Source of the DNA: Ochromonas danica
Taxonomy: Eukaryota; Sar; Chrysophyceae; Chromulinales; Chromulinaceae
Length of the DNA stretch: 64,000 bases
Direction of reading: 5' to 3'
Assembly (NCBI GenBank): GCA_015146655.1
Contig: VKHL01000011.1
Coordinates: 67,819 to 131,818 of the forward strand
Shown here: piece after piece, positions 42,076-54,044 of the stretch
Layout: every line of letters begins with the position of its first letter
Numbering within the stretch: the stretch's first letter is position 1
Notes under the pieces: model-generated
The model's database searches: none
What the model saw: the letters and a program-made list of their open reading frames with translations, nothing else
What the model was told of the DNA's origin: nothing
Program-made: the position numbers and the translations under genes

Positions 42076-42211
42076 TTAACGCTTTTGATGTCTTAAATAG
42101 GCCAGACAGAAGTAACTTCCCACACTATCATAACACAATAAACAAGTTAAAGTATTCATCATCATCAGTAGAGATAGAGATAGATAGACACACATACACA
42201 CACACATACAC

Positions 42212-42278
<67 letters not shown>

Positions 42279-44148
42279 TGAAGTAATAGTAATAGTAATG
42301 ACTTACATGGAGAAGCCAAGGAAGAGACAAAGTGCTAAGATATCATATCCTAGATGATCATAACTCCATTTAGAGAATAAGTGAGTGAAGACATACTCTT
42401 CAGCTGTCGTTTCTTGGCCATTCTCATCTGTAATCTTCGTTGTATCATCATGAAACTGAGTAGTCATTAGACCTTCTAATACATAATGCATAGGATCTAA
42501 CCAATACATAAAGAGCCAGAAAGGTGGATAATTCTGTTGCGGTATAAGGAAACCACAAAATAGACCTAATAGTGCATTAATCAATCCAGACAACACTGTT
42601 TGTTGTTTGTGTTGTGTTTTGGGTTGTACATTATCATAAGAGAAATAACAATAAACAATTAAAAGAGTTTTAATCACTATATGTCATGTATAGAATAGAT
42701 AAGCTTACCATGAGTTGTAGCTTCATTAGGTGCAAGATTAACAAAGAGTATTCCCAGATAGAGCATAACAGCTTGCATGAAGAAATTGAAAAACCATGCC
42801 CAAAAGAACTTTTCGGTAATATCTCCCACATTATCAAATCCAACAATAAAGAAGAAAGGTAAAGTAAAGAGACCTGAAATAACATAAGGTAGCTATGTGT
42901 ATAGGATAGAACAGTAGGTAATATAATGACAACATGTTAGTGTTATGGTATACATTGTAGTTAGTTAGTAGTACTACTACAGTAGACTAGTAAGAATGAT
43001 GACTAACTTACCTCAACAGTAGATTGAACAAAGGAGAAGACGATTGGACTATACATTCTAGCATGTTGTTCAAGATAATAGACAGGTCTTTCTTCACTAA
43101 TAATAGGAATAACCGTTCTCATAGCTAATACTCCACAAAACAAGGAAGTAATATAAATTACAGCTGCTCGTGAAGTTGTTTCGACATAGTTTGTATAATC
43201 TTGTAGAGGATAAGCTGATGCAAAGATAAGCGCAATGAGAATATTTGTAATATTTCTTGAGAGAGTATAAGAAGGAGTACGCCAATAAGTCATGATAGTA
43301 CGATGATATAATAGAGAGAGTTGTTTCCAATAAGATGTATTATATCCATTATTATGATGACCTTCTACAAACATTGCATTCTCATCATTCAGTCTACTAT
43401 TTGATGTAGTTGTTGTTGTTAAGATTGTTAACTTCTCCATATTCTCTTGACAAAGAGATGATTCATTGTAATAGAGATGAAAGTCAATATCAGTAGCAGA
43501 AGGAGATCGTGTATTACTACTACTTGTTGTTGTTGTTCCTGCTCCAATAACATCTAACATCCATGTGGCAGGATTACAATGATTTGGCATAGGAGATGAT
43601 AATAATCTTGCTGGGATACTCTCAAAATATCTGATTAGATTCTCACTACCTTGTCCTAACTGACCAAAATAGACAGTCTGTCCACCAGTTTGAAGTAATA
43701 ACAAGTTATCAAAAGAATGAAAGATAGCAGATGATGGTTGATGAATAGTACAAACAACAGTACGTCCTGTTGATACAATCTTACGAATATTTCGTATTAA
43801 TACTTGTGCAGCACGAGAATCCAAACCTGTTGTTGGTTCATCAAGAAAGAGAATAGAAGGATTAGCCGCTAATTCTGTGCCAATGGAGACACGCTTTCTC
43901 TGCTCAAAGCTCATGCCGCCTAATGCTGTCACTCCAATCTAGCATCAGACACAACAAGTTAGAGGAGTTAGTCAATACTATTACCATATTATCACTTACC
44001 AATTCATTTTCAATGGGAAGGAGATCCATCATGTTTAAGATTGAATTGACCCACATATGCCGTTGTTCCCTGGATAAAGACAAAGAAAGATTAATATAAA
44101 GATGTTACATACATGCACATACATGCACATACACACACATACATACCT

Positions 44149-44199
<51 letters not shown>

Positions 44200-47100
44200 T
44201 ATATATACAAAACCACTTCATCATATTGTCAAACTTACACTGTGATGGAAGAAGGTAAACGAAGAGAGGCATTAAAGTCAATTGCTTCACGAGGGGTACT
44301 TTTGATATGTAACGTATCAAATTGTTCTACATATGCCATGATACGACGAAAATATGCATCTACTTTGAGAATGCCATTATGATACATCTCTCCTCGTATA
44401 ACCCCTGTGTTCTTGCGTCCAGCTAGTACATCAAGTAAAGTAGTCTTACCAGCACCAGTAGAGCCCATAAGAGCTGTCACAGTTCCAGGTTCAAAGTAAC
44501 CATTCACACCTTTTAATAAGTCAATGTCTTCACCACTGGGCAATGTTACAGTATACCATATATCTTTGAATGCAAAGGAGATTGGTTCGAAAGGAAGTTG
44601 TTCGATTTTATTGTAATTCGTGTTGTTGTCTGATTGAATAGCTTGACCTCCTGCTGCTGCTTCGATATCATTATTATCATCCTCTACATTTCCAGCAGTA
44701 GTAGTAGTAGTCAGAGGTTTAACACTTCGAACATCCACAACAACATTATTGCGACTAATAAGCCTCTCACCGCTGTCTTCTTCCTCCTCTTTGTCCTCAT
44801 CATCTCGCATAGGAGGGATAGGAGCAGGTACAGATTTGACATATTCCATAGCCAAGTAAGAGAGGAAGAAGAGGAAGATATTCATACCAAGTAATACACT
44901 AAAGGCATACCAGATATACTGCTGATTTGTTGGATTACCATTTGCTTTAAGAATAGAATCACCAAAACGTTCCTGTTCTGTACAAGCTTCATTAGCACAT
45001 GTTAGAAAGTTATAACGTGGTGATGTATATTGATTAATAGCTAATGCTTTTAATGCCCAAGATATAGGATTCATCCAATAGAACCATATCCAACCATTTG
45101 AAATCACTGATTTAGGTTGAATAAATCCACTAAAGAGAATCATGAGAACAAATAATAATCCAGAAATAGGAATACATGTTTTCATTTCTTGAATACAACT
45201 ACAAAGTACACGAAAGAATTGACCCATTAGAATAGAAAACATTAAATTGATAGTAACAAAGGTCAAGAAACGTGAACCATCATAATCGTCTGATAGACCA
45301 GCTGACCAATAGACAATAATAGAATAAGCTAGACATTCTATTATTTGTAATGGTAAGACAGCCATATTCTGTGTAAAGACAAATGCTGCTGTAGGATAGA
45401 AATAGGATTCTTTCTGTTTGTAAAAGACAGCCTTTTGTTGATAGACGACAGGTAAGATCGAAAAACTACTAAAGCCTAAGAATAACATTGTATTAAAGAG
45501 GAAACCATTCATTGTGTTAGTCTCAGTTGTACCAATGTTATTAAACAAAGATCCTGCAATAGCTCCCATAAACAAACTTTGGCCAAATCGTGCTTTAAAG
45601 AAAGCAGGATCTCTCACAACAACTTTCAATTCTCGTTCTAAACAGAGAATGAAATAAAACCAAAAGCTACCAGGGAATTTCTCACGATAATCTGCATACC
45701 AAACTTTGTTATTAGAAGAAGACATAACCTTAGCGTCCGCTGCATTAGTACATCGCATTTCTGATAACATAGTCTGATATAAAGTTGATGCTTTCCAAGC
45801 TCTTGCTAGATCAGAGGGTCGATGAGGAGCTCCAGGCTTGACAATGAAGCGTCGCCCCTCAGGGGTTGGCAGTTCTTGTAAGAAATCAGCTTCATCCACA
45901 TCAAATGGACATTCATAGCCAAGAGAATTGAAATACGACATTGCCATTTCACGTGGTCCATGATAGATAATATGACCTTCACAAAGTAAGATGACTTCAT
46001 CAAAGAGATTGTAAACATCTGGTGGAGGCTATAACATAAACATGATTCCATGAAGATCAGCAACAGGTAATAGCATCATATGATGATCAAGTAATTATCT
46101 AACCTGTAGAAGCGAAATGACTTCAGTTCTGCCCAACATAACATTCATCACTTTGAGAGCTTTCACAATATCATACGCTGTGGCACTGTCTAGACCATTT
46201 GTAATACAATCCATCATTTTCACCTGAACAATCCTCAATAATAAAAGTTTAACAAATAGCTAATGTACTTTACAAGGGAATGAAACACTTACAGGACGAG
46301 CACAAGAAAACATCTCTCCAATAGTTACACGACGCTTTTGACCTCCACTAACACCACGTACCATAGCATTACCAACATAGGTATCTTTACAATGGTTCAA
46401 ACCTAAAGCAGCAATAGTATTATGGACACGACCAAATACTGCATTGCTCTTGTCTAAGATAGTAGCAGCTTCTTCATCCTTAGCAAGGGCATAACTATGA
46501 TTGCCACCAGTAGTACAATACCAAGCAAATTTGAGAGTTTCATCTACTGTTAGAACCGCTTGATGAGTATCACCTTGTTCAACATAATCAGCAATCTTTC
46601 CTACAAGAAACTGATTTGATTTGATATCATCACCATCGTAATAGATATCGCCAGAAAGCTTAGCTTTGCCTGCTGATTCTAATCGATCACATAGAGCTTT
46701 CAGCAGCACTATTATCACCGACAAATAAAAGGCCATCCGTTAGATGCAATAATCAGCATGAACAAGTCAAAGTCGAGCACCATTCTTACCTGATTTACCA
46801 GACCCTGGTGGCCCTAAAAGAAGAGTCATCTTGCCTGGTAAGATACGTCCTGTAGCGTTAGTTAAGATATTGACTCGTTTCTTTGGAGTAGATTTCCAGA
46901 AAGTCAAGAGCTTCCATAGAGCAGTAGAGACAGTAGCAATCTGTCGATTAGCATCGACCATTGTATGGAAAGTTAAATCATAGAATTCAATAGTAATGTT
47001 TTGAGGACGATACAAATGCAGCCTTCCTGCTAGACGTCTCTCCAGCTCATCCACATTTCCATCTTGCAATAAGCTTTCTTCTTCAGCATCAATACCCACT

Positions 47101-47282
47101 GGGTGATGATGGTTGTCATCCTGTTCGTTTTCAAGCTCAACAAGGTTATGCTTCACTGCGGCCTCTGGGTCAGGAATGTTATCCATAGAGGTATTAGACA
47201 AGTCAACTTCACCTTCATGGTTACCTGGAAGTGGAATTGCCTGGTAAATAAGCTTAGAGGAAGACCCTTCGCTGGTCATCAT
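42076..47282 (-). CDS. Full-size PDR-type ABCG transporter
   Basis: Nine exons on the minus strand: 47282-46790, 46708-46293, 46223-46104, 46028-44239, 44069-44000, 43938-43012, 42892-42709, 42595-42307 and 42124-42076. They join in phase to 1,445 residues, the usual size. Order is NBD1-TMD1-NBD2-TMD2. NBD1 has Walker A GPPGSGKS (cut by intron 1) and signature VSGGQKRRVTIGE; its Walker B reads MMDCITNGLDSAT, with Cys where Glu is expected. NBD2 has GSTGAGKTTLLD, MSFEQRKRVSIG and LFLDEPTTGLDSR. TMD2 ends AYLRHQKR. PDR pumps export drugs, lipids and metabolites at the plasma membrane of plants, fungi and oomycetes. One catalytic site is probably degenerate, as in several fungal PDR proteins. 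Introns 4 and 8 hold CA microsatellites. Confidence 0.92.
42188..42277. repeat. CA/TG microsatellite in intron 8 of the ABC gene
   Basis: An impure CACATA part followed by a pure CA run of about 45 bases. It lies wholly within the intron between exons 42595-42307 and 42124-42076. Confidence 0.9.
44108..44196. repeat. CA/TG microsatellite in intron 4 of the ABC gene
   Basis: ACATACATGC-type units followed by a pure CA run of about 40 bases, within the intron between exons 46028-44239 and 44069-44000. It has the same mixed-then-pure make-up as the array in intron 8. Confidence 0.9.
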
Positions 47283-47782
47283 GTTCTCTACGGTTTAGTC
47301 GATGATTTAGACAAGTGGTTTTGCAAAGAAAGAGCTTTTCCCACAAGGAATCGTGGCGACAAGCAATGGAATTGATTTTGTTGGAGTCCTTGGTGAACTA
47401 ACTCTCTCCCGTGTTTTCATCCAAAACCAACGTGTCCCGGTGTGGAGGAAGGGTGTGGACCACATCTCAAGATGGTTGTCTTGGGGGGGTGGGCAATGAG
47501 GTGTACAAGTGGTCTATTTACAGTAGTTAATTATCCATGTGACAAAAAACAAGAGCAAACTGCTGATGGGTGGGCCAGCAGGTCCTCTGCCGGAGCAAGG
47601 ACTTGATTGAAGCAATCATTTTTCTCATGTTGTGGGGAATTGACTGATTTTACCAAGTTTGATCATATTTTGCCAGGTTTTACCATACACGTCAGCCTTC
47701 TCACACTATATATTCTATGCATGAAGATACAATATCGACCTAAGGAAATTTCCTCCCCCACTTTATCGAGTTGATTCTCAAG
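47283..47782. other. Upstream region of the ABC transporter gene
   Basis: No gene. It should hold the ABC promoter on the minus strand. A short repeat ATTTTACCAAGTTTG / ATTTTGCCAGGTTTT lies near 47651-47685. Confidence 0.4.
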
Positions 47783-48040
47783 GTCTTTTTCTTGAGATAT
47801 TTGCTGGCTTCCACGCGACCTTGATATTGTCGACGAACAGAGTGAAAACAGATGTTTTACTCCTTCAGTTGCTGCTATAAATCAGTTCCATCACTTATCA
47901 TCACATGATGAAAATCAACTTGCTCTTGGTTTCCCTCAGCGACATTCATTTCCTGCCATGAGAGGAGCTACAACAAAGGGTTAGTATGACTGCATAAAAT
48001 ATGATCTCTATTCAAGATTGGACGATAATAGTCCTATAGC
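47783..48040. repeat. Segmental duplicate of 55641-55915
   Basis: Shares long runs with 55641-55915 in the same orientation, for example TTTTTCTTGAGATATTTGCT, CTTCCACGCGACCTTGATAT and TGTCGACGAACAGAGTGAAA, with scattered substitutions and a 12-13-base gap. The other copy is the 5' coding end of the GAF gene (minus strand). In both places an F-box/LRR-like gene follows directly. Confidence 0.85.
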
Positions 48041-49179
48041 TGCTAAACTCAAATCGCTAAGCATCCCTTCCGCATGAATAATCGACAACTCCTCCAAACG
48101 AGGAAGTTCCTTCACTGTTTCGATTAAAATAGATTCCGACATCACCCCATCCAGGTCAGTGATATAAGGCGATAGCTTGAACTTGAACAGAACCCTGTCA
48201 TCATGTTGTGTGACCAAATTGTCACAAAAGGAGTAGTTAGATACAGCCAGCTTGCATGGACTTCTTTATATAGTAAGACGCAGACATTCTAAAAGCACTG
48301 CCTTCTTTTCAATCGAGTATCGACATATTGGACCTGTATTAAATCGCAACTCGCGCTTATCTTCATCCACTTCTATGAAGATCGAAAAAGTAAAGTTAAA
48401 TGCAAAATTGACGCTGATCAAATTGGGACATGATTCATACAACTGAAGGAGCTTCGTCACTGGAAACTGATCAAATGTTTGATATGTGCCCACACTACGG
48501 ACCTTTAGTGTTAACGTTGTTAACGTCTCAATCGAGGACAAGCACTTCCCAGATGCAACAATATCTCTCCTTTCGTGAAGTCTTCCTTAGACACGACAAA
48601 AATCTCTTCAATGCTTAACACTTCCAAAAATTTCAAGTCACGCATTCTTGAGAGATGGCTATCAAGTAATTGGCGAATCATATTCACTGTGGAAGTGGAA
48701 ATGCTTGTGCATACTTTAATGTAAACGCTCTGCCAGGATTGGCCTCTTGCGTCAATGCAGATAACACCAAATAACTAACATCGCTGTTCACCCCAGAGTC
48801 AATACTCACTCCTTTCAAATAAACACACTCTCTTACAAAGAAATTCAATCTCTCCTCCAACACACTCAACTCGCTCGTATGCACAGGGCATACGGACAGT
48901 AAGTTAGCTTCCATAATCTAACTCTGCTGGAAGATCGGAAAACACGCGACTAATCACCCACTCATACCACCTTCTCATAGACTCTTCAGATAGCCTTTCA
49001 AAACTTTCCTCGCTCTTCATACTCAATTCTCTTAATGAACACAACCATGCCTCACGATCGCCTTTCCCTACACACCCTACATCCAAACATGACAGATCCC
49101 GTCATGATGGCAACCACTCTGAGTAGACACTATGAAGAATGTCTCTTGGTAACTGCAATAGTAGAGATCTTCTGGACAT
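48008..49179 (-). pseudogene. Decayed F-box/LRR-like copy A
   Basis: Reading down from 49179 the start MSRRSLLLQLPRDILHSVYS leads into SEWLPS, then an in-frame TGA where relatives have Trp, then RDLSCLDVGCVGKGDREAWL and SLRELSMKSEESFERLSEES. A deletion of about 40 bases follows VISR. Later pieces in changing frames include FVRECVYLKGVSIDSG, TFDQFPVTKLLQLYESCPNL and FKLSPYITDLDGVMSES, ending near LAAIGLLSSNLE. It is the inverted twin of 49722-51178 (near-identical over the first 280 bases) and has more damage. Confidence 0.78.
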
Positions 49180-49721
49180 GACGTCAATGATCAGACACGA
49201 TTGACTTCTTCATCTTCCAACTTTGTCAATGGACACTTAGTTGAAAATCCACTTTTCTGTCTTCTGGATCGCAAAAAGCCAGCAAAGTGGGTTTAGAAAC
49301 CGTATATTATGAGTTTACTGTCGAAAAACTCTTCTCTGCACCAAATCCTCTCCTTTCATTGAGTGATTAATCGACTGCTTGGTTTGAGGATTTCTTCCAA
49401 TGGCAATAGGTGTCTTCCTCTGAATTGAGTTAATTAGGAGCTTTGGAAAGAGGTATTGATTTCCTGTCCGTGTGTGTAACTAGGAATAGTTGTGGTGTTG
49501 GACAGAAGTGAAAGGTACGGCAGACAAGTCCATAGACAAAGTACTTCCCTTTCCCAGTCAGACGTGTCCGATTATTGCCCTGTGTTTCGTGGTAGCCGTT
49601 AAGCGGACGCAAATCTGTGGGGGAGTGATTGTGTAGAGGAATATACTGTAGTGTGAGAGATAGCTTGAGTTGTCTAACAGAGAAGAGTAGAGAGGTATTG
49701 CTTATATTATCAGAAGATACC
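49180..49721. other. Spacer between the inverted LRR copies
   Basis: No gene. The spacer itself does not read as an inverted repeat; similarity of the two flanking copies stops near 49190 on the left and 49710 on the right. It should carry the old divergent promoters. Confidence 0.45.
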
Positions 49722-51178
49722 ATGTCCAGAAGATCTCTACTATTGCAGTTACCAAAGAGACATTCTTCATAGTGTATACTCAGAGTGATTGCCATCATGG
49801 CGGGATCTGTCATGTTTGGATGTAGGGTGTGTATCGTGAGGCATGGTTGTGTTCATTAAGAGAATTGGGTATGAAGAGCGAGGAAAGTTTTGAAAGGCTA
49901 TCTGATGAGTCTATGAGAAGGTGGTATGAGTGGGTGATTAGTCGTAAAGTGTTGTTGGTGGAAATGTTTCCTGTGCGACTGAATGCGTTTGCTGATCTTA
50001 ATCTTGCAGCAGAGTTAGGCTTTGATAGCTATTGTCCATCTATTTGCTTGATAGAAGTTGAGCATGACTTGGTTAACAAAGCATATCCTCACAATTCGAG
50101 TAAATCGAGTGTGTTCAAAGAGAGTTTGCTCTTGTTTCTGAGAGAGTGCATTCATTTGAAAGGAGTAAGATATATTGGGCCCGATTTCTCCAGTGATATA
50201 GACGATATAGTAATCTCTGTGTTGCGAAAAGGATTAAATCACAACACCTTACAGAGTATTTACATTGATATGCGGTCAGTGTCTTCCACCGAGAATAAGC
50301 TCTTGAAGTTTCTTGCTGATCACATCTTGAGCTTGCAAGACTGTGAGCTGATTGTAAGTGGTCTAAGTGAAGATTGCATAGATGCAATAATGAACATTCT
50401 TCATAAGAATAGATCTCCTCTGAAGAGGTTGGTTTTGTTTGTAGACCGCATCTCGTGGCAGATGTTATTGGTGTGTTTATCTTCTGTTGGAGTGCATTTA
50501 GAGACACTAGACAACTACAGCAGATTATGTGAAAGGAGAGTTTTTGTCAACTTTGGGAAGATCTTGTCCCCAGTTAAGGAGATTGATATTGTCAGCACCT
50601 AAATTATATGATGAGATTTCAGTGAGCAGACTATATCAGTTCTATAAATTGTGTCCTAACTTCATCTTTATTAATTACTCTTCATCGATTGCCATTGATG
50701 TGAATGATCAAAGTGGATTAGAGTACATGCTGCGGCGCAGCCAAAACGAAGATAAGGAAATGTGTTTGCAATGCATCTGTTTTGCAATAAGAGAAGTCAA
50801 TGCAAGCTGAAGATATGCAATGAATCCTTCTGTAAGAACTATGTGCAAGAACATGATGACTGGGTCGTACTGAAGTCTAAACTATCCCCTTATCTCACTG
50901 ACCTGGATGGAGTGATGTCAGAATCTATCTCGATCGAAGCAGTGAAGGAACTTCCTCGTTAAGAGAAGGAACTTAAATTAAAAAAATAAAATTTAGCAGC
51001 TATAAGGGAGTATGGTTATGGCCTAAAGAGCCTATCGATGTATTTCTTTAGTGAATATAAACCAGAGCAATTCAGCTTTAGTGATGATTTTAGTGATGAG
51101 CTAATGAGTAAGATGATTAAAGGTTGCGAAATGTTGGAAGAGTTGAGGACGTCTGGTGCATCAATGCCTTTTATTTGA
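49722..51178 (+). pseudogene. Decayed F-box/LRR-like copy B
   Basis: Starts MSRRSLLLQLPK, loses frame at an extra A in CCAAAGAGAC, has TGA for Trp at EWL, and lacks about 13 bases in the GCVGKGD region. It then holds a long frame from YREAWLCSLRELGMKSEESF to near 50600. More breaks occur near 50530 and 50810 before YLTDLDGVMSESISIEAVKE, and a short A-rich insertion near 50965-50990 precedes LAAIREYGYGLKSLSMYFFS and the end ASMPFI. It is more complete than its inverted twin A, and neither could give the full protein. Confidence 0.78.
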
Positions 51179-51604
51179 TCATTAACGATATTACCAAGAA
51201 TAGTTAAATTTTTGCTTTTGTGCAATAGAATGTGGTGAGGTTTGTAGAGTTGTGTGCAATTTCCGATTTTATACACGCTGCTGTGAACCCAAAATCCCAA
51301 GTTATCGCAAACAGTCACATTTGGGAGGTCAAAACTCCCAAGTTTTCTTTGACGCAAGTTACCGAGTAGACTATTACGTTAAGCTAAAAGCGTCAGCAAA
51401 ACGCAACAATGTAGACTATCTGTGCCTCCACCGGTTGCCCCTGAACCGTTGCCTTGGGTGACCATCACCACCTCCACCAGTTTAGGTTTGCCCGTAGTAT
51501 TAAAGGTAACAATTTGCGCTCTAATATCTACACATAAACTGAGCCGATGCATTTATCCGTGCCCATTAAATAGAATTATCCATGCAATAATATGCATTGA
51601 AACA
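51179..51604. other. Intergenic stretch
   Basis: Left part is trailing sequence of LRR copy B; the rest has no supported gene. From about 51400 onward base use shifts to more G and C than in the LRR genes. Confidence 0.4.
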
Positions 51605-52663
51605 TCAGAGCCTCCAGTTGTCGACAGCTTTATTATAGGCCCTGCGCAGGTCGACTATCTCGGTGCAGTTGTTACACTGCACGTCGACCACATTCTTCCG
51701 CAATTCATCAATCAACCTCGACCAGTTGCTGCCAGTGGTCAAGATGTAATACCTCGCCTCCATCGCCAGCAACAGTGCGATAAGCGAGTGTTTTCCGATG
51801 CTACCTTGGGTCCTGTGGGCCATCTCCATCGGCGAAATGACTTCGTCGGAGTTAAAAACGGATGGTGGATAGTGATGTAATTTCCAAGTCTTTTGATGAC
51901 TCTTCAGCTGCTCTTGGAGTTGCTTTAGTCCATCCAGGCTCTCCGTGGTGACGTAGATGTGTGGGTCGGTGAGATTTGGGTGGCGGTCGATGAAGTTGTC
52001 AATGGCGTTGTAGTATTCCATCGGGGTCACGAGCTTCATCTCTGTGTGCTTATCTCCCAATCGGACATGCAGCGTAATCATATCTTGGGGAATCCCACTG
52101 GACCCAAAGACTTCTTTGATAGCATTTTGTGCTTCTTGGACCAAACGAGGATTCAAGTTCGAGAATAGGTACTCTATTGCAGCCGCACGAAATATTTGTC
52201 TGCTGTCCATGTCTTGTATGTATTTGGGACACATGTTCCAACCATTAGTCCACTTCGCGGGGTGATTCAAAATAGTTGCGTGTGGGCAGTGAGACTGCAG
52301 ATTGAAATAACAACTAAATGGTTGGGTGTGATTGCCATCTTTGCAGAATTCTTTGTCATTCCAGATCCAAGGCTCATCGAGCTGAAGTAAGGTCTCACCC
52401 ACATGCATTGCATTGCATACAGCCTGTGTCCAGATGTGAAGATCACTGCCCATACCAGATTTCTGTTGCCAATGACGCACAACCTTTGGAGTGCACTTAC
52501 TCTGGTGCTCGTGTATTTCCTTCGCTAAAGAGCTATGAAGTGGACGATTTATCCATAAATTATTCAGCTCATGCGTCAAGTGCTCAGATCTTGAATGGAC
52601 AATAAGGTTGAGATATAATAGAACTACCATTGGCAGCAGCATATTCAGGAAATCCCATCTCAT
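51605..52663 (-). CDS. Fucosyltransferase-like type II membrane protein
   Basis: Taking the Met at 52663 gives 352 residues with a short cytosolic end and a signal anchor (DFLNMLLPMVVLLYLNLIV), the Golgi type II layout; the frame is open for 38 more codons upstream but those look like leader. The core has ITLHVRLGDKHTEM, the acceptor/donor-binding peptide of alpha-1,6-fucosyltransferase-like (GT23 and related) enzymes (HVRRTDK in FUT8), then YYNAIDNFIDRHP, HIYVTTESLDGL and the late donor-site stretch THSLIALLLAMEARYYILTT-like GKHSLIALLLAMEARYYILT. Several Asn-x-Ser/Thr sites are present. It likely adds fucose or a related sugar to glycans; acceptor unknown. The usual HVRR reads HVRL, so activity should not be assumed. 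Confidence 0.75.
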   Translation of the reverse strand: MRWDFLNMLLPMVVLLYLNLIVHSRSEHLTHELNNLWINRPLHSSLAKEIHEHQSKCTPKVVRHWQQKSGMGSDLHIWTQAVCNAMHVGETLLQLDEPWIWNDKEFCKDGNHTQPFSCYFNLQSHCPHATILNHPAKWTNGWNMCPKYIQDMDSRQIFRAAAIEYLFSNLNPRLVQEAQNAIKEVFGSSGIPQDMITLHVRLGDKHTEMKLVTPMEYYNAIDNFIDRHPNLTDPHIYVTTESLDGLKQLQEQLKSHQKTWKLHHYPPSVFNSDEVISPMEMAHRTQGSIGKHSLIALLLAMEARYYILTTGSNWSRLIDELRKNVVDVQCNNCTEIVDLRRAYNKAVDNWRL

Positions 52664-53130
52664 TATTTTCTGATGCTGATGACCTGCTGTGATGATCTCC
52701 GGATCTCGGATCTCACACCCATCCCGGCATGCGCCAGTTCTAGGTGGTGCTGTGGAGGAAGGTGGAAACCGTGCCACTTTCGGGAATTCGGATTTTCGTA
52801 AGAGTTGCTGATTCGCTTCTCAAAAATCATGATTCTTGATTCACACTGACAATTCATGATTTCTGAAATGCGCGAGAAGAAGAGCGACGAGAAAAACTTC
52901 CACTTTTCACTCTTTTTCTCTCCAATAACACTCGAAAATACGAAAACACGAAAACCCTTCCTCCAGACGGGCCGTTTTCCTCGGATATCGGCCAGATTCT
53001 GGTACGAAATCCGACCACAGAGCCGGCGCATTTCGGATTTCATTCGCCGCAAAGCAAATAAATATCTACGGCGCCAAAACACCTTGAATGGTACTCCATC
53101 AATATCGTTGTATTTACCATACCGTCAAGT
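52664..53130. other. Upstream region of the fucosyltransferase-like gene
   Basis: No supported gene. It contains ATTCGGATTTTCG (about 52788) and CATTTCGGATTTCATTCG (about 53030), echoing the AATCCGAAATC motif near 2, 5 and 16 kb. Open frames on both strands here are rich in Arg and Lys without domain content. Confidence 0.4.
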
Positions 53131-53607
53131 ATGTTCGCGGAAGAACTTTCAACACAAAGCATTACTTCTGCATCTGTAGCCGCGGCGGATGTGGTGAAAA
53201 CGCTGCTTCAAAAGCTGAGAGCTCTGGGTCCAGCCAAGAAAAATGGCGAGATATCTCTGGAAAGCCTTCAAATCAATCACGGCATCGATGAATATCCGCT
53301 AGGATAATAAGAAGAGTGATATTGTCGAGCAGATGCTTGCTAGATTGAACTAGAGGGAGGCGCTGGACAGTATTTGAAGGTCATGAAGGACGAAGGCCCG
53401 AGCAGTAAGCTGTCACTGCTGTTCGAAACCAGGAATACCTCATTCCTCATCCAGGAAACCATTGACAGGATTGTGAAAACGAGGAAGAACTGGGAATCTG
53501 AGCACGGCGAGACTGACAGATTTACCAACACTCAGCACGACCTCTCTTTCTCTGTATTCTTATCACTTCTTCAGTCTTTCTCTTTTCTTCCTCCAGATTG
53601 CAAATAA
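53131..53607 (+). pseudogene. Probable gene remnant, C-ending codons
   Basis: A 58-codon frame at 53131-53307 (MFAEELSTQSITSASVAAAD, then VVKTLLQKLRALGPAKK) is followed out of frame by KKSDIVEQMLARLN and, after stops, by YLKVMKDEGPSSKLSLLFET to FLPPDCK at 53607. The pieces look like real protein with balanced amino acids and C-ending codons. The helical pieces recall a SAP-like or helical bundle domain, but I do not recognise the parent. It may instead be a spliced gene whose borders I cannot place. Confidence 0.35.
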
Positions 53608-54044
53608 CTAAGCTGATTGTTCGACAAACGTTTTTATTTTACGCAGTTGGAATTCCAAAGATTCACAGTATGAATATTATCACAATATCCACGCATCACA
53701 AGCAAACACAACTACAACACTAATTCGCAACACAATGGTGATATTTTCCAACATCACAAGTATCACTCGAACAAACGAAGTACGATCACCACTCGTTCAC
53801 ATATAAGAGCACCTATTCATCAAATGAAGTCACAAGTTTTCAATAAGACATAGTAATTTCATTCTCCTCGCTAGTGACGAGTGCTGAGAATGTCGACTCG
53901 TTCGAAATATAACAAAACGTACGTGTACAAAGATATTTTAGACAAGATAGAAAAGATAGTGGTTGTTTTCTTGCTTCCTTCCTCACTTTCTTCTCCAGTT
54001 TCACTCTTTCATCAATCGATGGAGGAAAGGCGAGCGACCGAGTA
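53608..54044. other. Intergenic stretch
   Basis: Nothing recognisable. CA-rich spacer, then the 3' end of the GAF gene on the minus strand. Confidence 0.4.

Noticed and set aside
42076-42330. Frame with long Cys-Val run on the minus strand
   Set aside because: It is the translation of the CA microsatellite in the ABC intron; only its last 15 codons are real coding sequence (exon 9).
48252-48618. Plus-strand frames inside the LRR copy A
   Set aside because: Shadows of the minus-strand LRR remnant; no independent content.
52663-53082. Minus-strand Arg/Lys-rich frame upstream of the fucosyltransferase-like gene
   Set aside because: No domain or splice link; probably leader and repeat-derived sequence.
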